Assembly (NCBI GenBank): GCA_963734595.1
Contig: CAVTHV010000014.1
Span: 434,001-498,000, forward strand
From: CAKKQX01 sp963734595
GTDB lineage: Bacteria > Pseudomonadota > Gammaproteobacteria > Burkholderiales > SG8-41
DNA length: 64,000 nucleotides
Direction: 5' to 3'
In this document: positions 57,782 to 64,000 of the stretch, piece by piece
Layout of the letters: the number at the start of each line of letters is the position of its first letter
Numbering within the stretch: position 1 is the first letter of the stretch
Made by a program: the position numbers and the translations under genes
Notes under the pieces: model-generated
Told to the model about the DNA's origin: nothing
What the model saw: only the letters and a program-made list of their open reading frames with translations
Database searches by the model: none

Positions 57782-58948
57782 TCAGCCGCGGCGGCCCGAG
57801 TAGTTGCTGAACGCTTGCAGCACGATGGCGCCGAGGCCGGCGAGCAGCGCGATCAGGACCACCAGGCCGCCGACATAAGGCAGATGGCGCGCCAGCCACA
57901 ACAGCACCAGCGCCGCGGCAAGCGAACCGGCGCGCCAGCCGAAGCCGGCGGCGGGCGGCCTGCGCGCGATGCGCAGCAGCTTGTCGCCGAGGAAGAATGC
58001 CAGCACCAGGTAACCGGTGAGCAGTGCCGTGGCGTAAAACGCAAGCAGCGTCAGCGCGATCGGGATGCCGATGATGGTGATGACGAGCAGCAGAATCACC
58101 GGCGGCAGGCTGAAGAATATCGCGGCGCCGAGGCCGAGGCTTTTCAGCGGCGCGGCGTCGATGGCCTGCATTGCCGCGCGGGTGAAGCGCGGAAACAGCA
58201 CGATCAGCAGCATGCCCGCGGCAAGAAAACCGAGCAGCAGCAGCGGGCGGAACGCCGGCCATCCCGGGACCTTGAATCGCGGGCGGTAAAATTCAAACGT
58301 CCCCGGCGTGCGCACGACCTTGCCGGCGATCATCGCGTTCGGGGCGATCTTGATTTGGTGGCTGCTCGAATAAGTGATGTCGCCCAGAATGCGCGCCGAG
58401 CCGAAGATTTCGATACGCTCAGCCGAAATGTCGATCGGCCCGGCCACTTCTCCGAGCACCAGGACTTTCTTGCCGTAGACTACGAGGCCGTTGCGCAGGT
58501 GTCCGCCGATGACGATGTCGTTGCCGGCGAGCCGGGCCCGTCCGGCGATTTCCGAGTCGGGGCCGAGCGAGACGCTGCCCCCGGCGAGCAGGGCCTCGCC
58601 GGCAACATGGCCGGAAACGCTGATGATGCCGCCTGCGGCGCGCAAATCGTCGCCGATTCTGCTGTACATCTCGATCGAGCCGGCGGCAAGCACCGTGTCG
58701 CCGCTGACCGGGTGGTCGATTCGGATGCGGCCGGCAGCGGCGACCAGGTCGCCGTGGATCGGGCCCTCGGTATGCACCTCCGTGCCGGCCAGGTAGACGT
58801 TGCTGGCGTTCTCGGCCCCGGCGTTCTCCGCGGCGGTCACGGACCACGCCGTAAGTCCCAGCACGACGGCAGCCCCTGCCAGCAAGAGACGCCGCCAGGT
58901 AGCAAATAGTGGGGAGGGATGCACGCAGGAATTGGAGAGGGGAGGCAT
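57782..58948 (-). CDS. Signal-peptide protein with bactofilin-like (polymer-forming) domain and membrane C-terminus
   Basis: 388 residues from the ATG at 58948; a longer reading from 59044 adds an unlikely N-terminus. Signal peptide RRLLLAGAAVVLGLTAWSVT cut after TAAEN. Then ~150 residues of regular beta-helix-like repeats (IHGDLVAAAGRIRI, VSGDTVLAAGSIEM, VAGEALLAGGSVSL, LRNGLVVYGKKVLV) as in polymer-forming cytoskeletal proteins. Then four or five membrane segments and a short basic end. Probably periplasmic-facing beta structure anchored in the inner membrane; function unknown. Confidence 0.75.
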   Translation of the reverse strand: MPPLSNSCVHPSPLFATWRRLLLAGAAVVLGLTAWSVTAAENAGAENASNVYLAGTEVHTEGPIHGDLVAAAGRIRIDHPVSGDTVLAAGSIEMYSRIGDDLRAAGGIISVSGHVAGEALLAGGSVSLGPDSEIAGRARLAGNDIVIGGHLRNGLVVYGKKVLVLGEVAGPIDISAERIEIFGSARILGDITYSSSHQIKIAPNAMIAGKVVRTPGTFEFYRPRFKVPGWPAFRPLLLLGFLAAGMLLIVLFPRFTRAAMQAIDAAPLKSLGLGAAIFFSLPPVILLLVITIIGIPIALTLLAFYATALLTGYLVLAFFLGDKLLRIARRPPAAGFGWRAGSLAAALVLLWLARHLPYVGGLVVLIALLAGLGAIVLQAFSNYSGRRG

Positions 58949-59039
58949 GCCCCGGATTTTGCCGTTTCCGGCCGGATTGCGCCATGTTGTTTTCGGGCGT
59001 GGCCGCTCTTGAGATCGCGAAAAACGCCCCCACCTGTCG

Positions 59040-59069
59040 TTCACGATCCGTAACCGATTCAGGTATAAT
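59040..59069 (+). promoter_or_regulatory. Putative promoter of the fmdB/DUF502/aspS cluster
   Basis: TTCACG (59040-59045), 18-nt spacer, perfect TATAAT (59064-59069), 28 nt before the zinc-ribbon gene. Confidence 0.5.
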
Positions 59070-59097
59070 AACTTTTTCTCGTTTGGGAGCTTTTGCT

Positions 59098-59394
59098 ATG
59101 CCGATCTATGAGTATCGCTGCGCTTCCTGCGGGTATCAGAAAGAGTACCTGCAGCGCATGAGCGACGCGCCGCTGACCGACTGTCCGGAATGCGGGAAAC
59201 GCACTTTGAATAAGATGGTGACTGCGGCCGGCTTCCAGCTGAAGGGCAGCGGCTGGTATGCGACCGATTTCAAGAACGGCTCGCAGCCGAAAAAGGCCCA
59301 GGCTACGCCCGCCGCGGGCTCCGAGAAGGAAGGTTCCAAGGAATCCAAGGCCGAAGCCGCCTGCGGCACCGGCGCCTGCCCGGCGTGCAGCTGA
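59098..59394 (+). CDS. FmdB-family putative regulatory zinc-ribbon protein
   Basis: 98 residues, ATG at 59098. MPIYEYRCASCGYQKEYLQR and DCPECGKRTLNKMV provide four zinc-ligand cysteines, followed by the GSGWYATDFKNG motif and a low-complexity Ala/Lys tail ending CGTGACPACS. Usually found beside DUF502 and aspS in betaproteobacteria. Function unknown. Confidence 0.88.
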   Translation: MPIYEYRCASCGYQKEYLQRMSDAPLTDCPECGKRTLNKMVTAAGFQLKGSGWYATDFKNGSQPKKAQATPAAGSEKEGSKESKAEAACGTGACPACS

Positions 59395-59582
59395 CGTTAT
59401 CGCCGGCGCATGGCTGTCCCGTGACAGCGTGCGCCCGTCCGCGGCCCGCATGATTTCCCGTGCGCGCCGTGACAATCGCGGTTTGAGGCGTCACAGCGTA
59501 TCGCCATCATCAGAGTGTCGCGTCTGCGTCCGTTTTCCAGGTCCCGTAAATGGGCGGTGCGCGATGGCGCCCGTCGTTTGAA

Positions 59583-60272
59583 ATGCCCAAAAAGACTTTT
59601 ATCAAGCGTTATTTCATCACCGGCCTGCTGATCTGGGTGCCGCTGGGCATCACCATGTGGGTGCTCGACCTGCTGGTGAGCAACATGGACCGGATTCTGC
59701 TGCTGCTGCCGATGCAGTTTCGCACCGAAAAGTGGCTGGGCGTGCATATTCCCGGACTCGGAGTGGTGCTGACATTGCTCATCGTGTTCCTGACGGGGCT
59801 GCTGGCCGCCAATATCATCGGCCAGCGCCTGGTCCGGTTCTGGGAAGGCGTGCTGGCGCGCATCCCGGTCGTGAATTCCATCTATAACGGCGTCAAGCAG
59901 GTCAGCGATACGCTGTTCTCGCCGTCGGGACAGGCCTTTCGCAAGGCGCTGCTGGTCCAGTATCCGCGGCAGGGCTCGTGGACCATCGCGTTTCAGACCG
60001 GCGTGCCGGGCGGCGATGTCGTCAACCATCTCGGAAGCGAATTCGTGAGCGTCTACGTCCCGACTACGCCGAACCCGACTTCCGGTTTTTTCCTGATGAT
60101 GCCCAAGGCCGAGGTGATCGAGCTCGACATGAGTGTCGATGCGGCGCTCAAGTACATCGTTTCGATGGGCGTGGTGCCGCCCGCCGGCAACGGCAGAATC
60201 GTGGATGCGCGCCAGGCCAGGCTGCAGAGGGAAATCCAGCAGCCGGCCCAGGCTGCCAATCAACGGGATTGA
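59583..60272 (+). CDS. DUF502-family membrane protein
   Basis: 229 residues from the ATG at 59583 (MPKKTFIKRYFITGLLIWVP); another in-frame ATG lies at 59550. Two membrane segments (about 9-31 and 57-80), then IPVVNSIYNGVKQVSDTLFS and VYVPTTPNPTSGFFLMMPKA, the family signature. Inner-membrane protein of unknown role. The 188 bases before it hold no gene. Confidence 0.88.
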   Translation: MPKKTFIKRYFITGLLIWVPLGITMWVLDLLVSNMDRILLLLPMQFRTEKWLGVHIPGLGVVLTLLIVFLTGLLAANIIGQRLVRFWEGVLARIPVVNSIYNGVKQVSDTLFSPSGQAFRKALLVQYPRQGSWTIAFQTGVPGGDVVNHLGSEFVSVYVPTTPNPTSGFFLMMPKAEVIELDMSVDAALKYIVSMGVVPPAGNGRIVDARQARLQREIQQPAQAANQRD

Positions 60273-60318
60273 GTTTTTCGCCATCCCCTTTTTCCAATCT
60301 TTATCTTTCCTATCTCCT

Positions 60319-62104
<1,786 letters not shown>

Positions 62105-62111
62105 AAGCCTG

Positions 62112-62152
62112 AACGCGAAGGACGCAAAGGACACGAAGGGCGCAAGGAAGGA
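62112..62152. repeat. Short degenerate GAAGGACGCAAAG-type repeat
   Basis: AACGCGAAGGACGCAAAGGA followed by CACGAAGGGCGCAAGGAAGG: degenerate units of about ten bases between aspS and the RNase gene. This type of dispersed repeat is frequent in proteobacterial intergenic DNA; its end doubles as a purine-rich ribosome binding site. Confidence 0.5.
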
Positions 62153-62153
62153 A

Positions 62154-62548
62154 ATGCGTTCAATCCTGCGCTGGAGTGTTTTCCTCGCGATAGCGGTATT
62201 TTTCGCGGCGCCTTTCGCTTTCCCGCCGGCGCAGGCGCGCAGCGATGCCGGCCCGGCAGCGGTACGCAGGGCATTCCGGAAATCGCGGTTGCCGAGTTGC
62301 CGCGCGAGGCGCGCGAGACATTGCAACTGATCAAGCGGGGCGGGCCGTTTTCCTATGCGCGCGACGGCGCGGTGTTCGGCAACTACGAGAAACGGCTGCC
62401 GCGGCGCGAGCGCGGCTATTACCGCGAGTACACCGTGAAGACGCCTGCAGCGAAGAATCGTGGCGCGCGGCGGATTGTCGCCGGCGCGGGTGGCGAGTTG
62501 TATTACACCGACGATCATTACCAGAGTTTCAGGCGGATCAGGGAATGA
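62154..62548 (+). CDS. Secreted guanyl-specific ribonuclease (barnase/RNase Sa family), frameshift near 62254
   Basis: About 131 residues after correcting one missing base near 62254. The first frame gives a signal peptide (MRSILRWSVFLAIAVFFAAP then FAFPPAQA). The second frame gives PEIAVAELPREARETLQLIK, RGGPFSYARDGAVFGNYE, GYYREYTVKTP, RGARRIVAG, ELYYTDDHYQSFRRI. Catalytic residues of the family are present: Glu in YREYT, Arg in GARRI and His in DDHYQ. Cuts single-stranded RNA after G. Its stop overlaps the inhibitor start (ATGA). Confidence 0.85.
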
Positions 62549-62967
62549 CGGCCACCCCATTTCCAATCCTGAACGCCGGGCGCTCCGGGATTTACCTGGC
62601 GCCGCAATCGCTGTCCCGGCTTCAGCACGCTGCATCGCGGGCCGGGCTCGTCTGGTTCGACCTCGATCTGAGGGCTGTCACCGACAAGGCGGGGCTGCTT
62701 GCGGTCTGCAGGGAGGCACTCGGGTTTCCGGAGACGTTCGGGTCCAACTGGGACGCGCTCGCCGATTGCCTGCAGGATTTCTCATGGCGGCGCGCGCCGG
62801 GCTATGTGATCAACCTGATGCACGCCGCCGGTTTCGCCCGGGCGGCGCCGCAGGATTTTTCCCTGCTGCTTGAAATTCTCGAGGCCGCCGCCAAGTACTG
62901 GAAAAAGCAGGGCAGCACCTTTGTCGCCCTGGTCGACCATCCGTCTGGTGAATTACCTGCATTTTGA
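62545..62967 (+). CDS. Barstar-family ribonuclease inhibitor
   Basis: 140 residues. Contains the barstar signature FGSNWDALADCLQDF, with the aspartate that normally plugs the RNase active site, after LVWFDLDLRAVTDKAGLLAV. C-terminal segment FSLLLEILEAAAKYWKKQGS is also typical. Cytoplasmic, no signal peptide, as expected for protection against the RNase encoded four bases upstream in overlap. Stop overlaps the nudB TTG. Confidence 0.85.
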   Translation: MTATPFPILNAGRSGIYLAPQSLSRLQHAASRAGLVWFDLDLRAVTDKAGLLAVCREALGFPETFGSNWDALADCLQDFSWRRAPGYVINLMHAAGFARAAPQDFSLLLEILEAAAKYWKKQGSTFVALVDHPSGELPAF

Positions 62968-63419
62968 GCGCTCACAAAATCCCGGTTTCGGTGCTGGTGG
63001 TGGTGCACACCCCGGACCTGCAGGTATTGCTGCTGGAACGCGCCGATCATCCGGGTTTCTGGCAGTCGGTGACCGGCAGCCAGGACGAGGGCGAAACGCT
63101 GGCACAAACCGCTGCGCGCGAGCTGCGCGAGGAAACCGGGCTGGATGCGGCGCGTTATGGACTGAGCGACTGGCGCAAGCAAAATCAGTACGAGATTTAC
63201 CAACGCTGGCGGCATCGCTATGCACCCGGCGTCACGCACAACACCGAGCACGTCTTCAGCCTGCTGGTGCCGCAGCCGCTGCCGGTCACGCTTGCGCCGC
63301 GAGAGCACCTGCGCTATGAGTGGCTGGCGTGGCGCGAGGCGGCGGACAAGGCATTTTCATGGAGCAATGCCGAGGCCATTCGCGAATTGCCGCAGCGGAT
63401 TGCCGCGGGGACCGCATAA
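62964..63419 (+). CDS. nudB: Dihydroneopterin triphosphate diphosphatase (Nudix)
   Basis: 151 residues, TTG start overlapping the barstar stop. Nudix box running from GSQDEGETLAQTAAREL into REETGLDA; N-terminal KIPVSVLVVVHTPDLQVLLL and WRHRYAPGVTHNTEHVFSL fit NudB, which acts in folate synthesis. nudB downstream of aspS is a common proteobacterial arrangement. Confidence 0.88.
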   Translation: MSAHKIPVSVLVVVHTPDLQVLLLERADHPGFWQSVTGSQDEGETLAQTAARELREETGLDAARYGLSDWRKQNQYEIYQRWRHRYAPGVTHNTEHVFSLLVPQPLPVTLAPREHLRYEWLAWREAADKAFSWSNAEAIRELPQRIAAGTA

Positions 63420-63441
63420 ACCACGTGCCGTCCACGATGTG

Positions 63442-63473
63442 AAAGTTTTACGCATGCGCGGCGTAACTTTTTG
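63442..63473 (+). terminator. Probable rho-independent terminator after nudB
   Basis: AAAGTT-TT-ACGC, 7-nt loop, GCGTAACTTT followed by TTG: a ten-pair stem with a 2-nt bulge and a short T run. The rest of 63420-63600 shows no gene. Confidence 0.5.
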
Positions 63474-63600
63474 TTATGCCAAACCAATACCCATTGCCGG
63501 GGCACGGGAATAGATTTTTTGGGGCACTTTCAGGCTGGATTTTTTGTCATATTGTGGTAATGTTTGGCACTTTCATGTTTACACCCTCAGTGGACACGAG

Positions 63601-64000
63601 ATGCAAGAGAGCGCGATAGCTTTCGACCGCTTCAAACCGCTGCAGGACGAGGCCTGCCAGGAGCGTATCCTTGCCGCGAGGGCGAGGCTCGGCAAGCGCG
63701 CGGTCATCCTCGGCCACCACTATCAGCGCGCCGACGTCTACGCCCACGCCGACCTTACCGGCGATTCGCTGAAACTTTCCAAGCTCGCGGCGCAGGCCGA
63801 GTCTCAATACATCGTATTCTGCGGCGTGCATTTCATGGCCGAAGTGGCCGACATCCTGTCCAAGCCCGAGCAGAAGGTGATTCTGCCCGACCTCAACGCC
63901 GGCTGCTCGATGGCGGACATGGCAAGTCTGGCCAAGGTGGAGCGCGCCTGGCGCGAGCTCGGGCAGGTGCTCGATCCCGACCAGAACGTCACCCCGGTCA
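63601..64000 (+). CDS. nadA: Quinolinate synthase A, N-terminal part (runs off the window)
   Basis: 133 codons from an ATG at 63601 to the window end without a stop. Family features: RAVILGHHYQRADVYAHADL, TGDSLKLSKLAAQ, IVFCGVHFMAEVADILS, LPDLNAGCSMADMA, including the first two cluster-ligand cysteine positions (FCGVHFM, AGCSMAD). Condenses iminoaspartate with dihydroxyacetone phosphate to quinolinate for NAD synthesis. Start chosen by homology; no strong ribosome binding site. Confidence 0.93.
   Translation, partial: MQESAIAFDRFKPLQDEACQERILAARARLGKRAVILGHHYQRADVYAHADLTGDSLKLSKLAAQAESQYIVFCGVHFMAEVADILSKPEQKVILPDLNAGCSMADMASLAKVERAWRELGQVLDPDQNVTPV

Overview
The window reads as chromosomal DNA of a high-GC betaproteobacterium, probably Burkholderiales or a relative, genus not determinable. 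The main evidence is the backbone order tRNA-Tyr/Gly/Thr, tuf, tRNA-Trp, secE-nusG-rplKAJL-rpoBC, rpsLG-fusA-tuf, then the S10, spc and alpha operons. The fmdB/DUF502/aspS/nudB block and the style of the ribosomal proteins agree with this.

Layout. Positions 1-11456 hold accessory metabolism: a partial unknown gene with an operator-like promoter (minus strand), a broken LVIVD-repeat gene (minus), then on the plus strand a pentonate dehydratase of the IlvD/Edd family with an HpcH/HpaI aldolase (sugar-acid catabolism to pyruvate), a taurine/nitrate-type ABC importer, an SLC13/DASS anion transporter, an Old Yellow Enzyme homologue and an SDR. Positions 11669-44480 hold the transcription/translation core: four tRNAs, two tuf copies, secE, nusG, about 32 ribosomal protein genes, rpoB, rpoC, rpoA, fusA, secY and infA, with recognisable promoters, an L10-type leader and rho-independent terminators. 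Positions 44583-49600 hold an NRAMP-related transporter, a VanY-type peptidase, a SAM hydroxide adenosyltransferase, an RMD1/DUF155 protein and glycerate kinase (minus). Positions 49784-59394 hold uvrA (minus), a YajR-like MFS transporter with ssb (plus), panE, pta-ackA and a bactofilin-like membrane protein (all minus), and an FmdB zinc ribbon (plus). Positions 59583-64000 hold DUF502, aspS, a secreted barnase-type RNase with its barstar inhibitor, nudB, and the start of nadA at the edge.

The most striking property is the number of single-base indels, nearly all +1, in genes that are otherwise clean: seven in the LVIVD gene, two in the DASS transporter, and one each in the second ABC permease, the flavin oxidoreductase, both tuf copies, rplL, aspS and the RNase. 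Several of these genes are essential, so most are probably sequence errors. The tuf case is odd because two copies that differ at about a dozen sites carry the same extra base. A larger lesion fuses the ABC binding-protein gene to the middle of its permease gene at a short shared sequence.

I found no convincing unknown defence or mobile system. The best leads are the RNase/inhibitor pair placed between aspS and nudB, the operator-controlled gene at the left edge, a perfect hairpin abutting the ABC operon ribosome binding site, nested hairpins in the rplJ leader, and lysine/alanine-rich tails on several ribosomal proteins, including a rare N-terminal one on L5.
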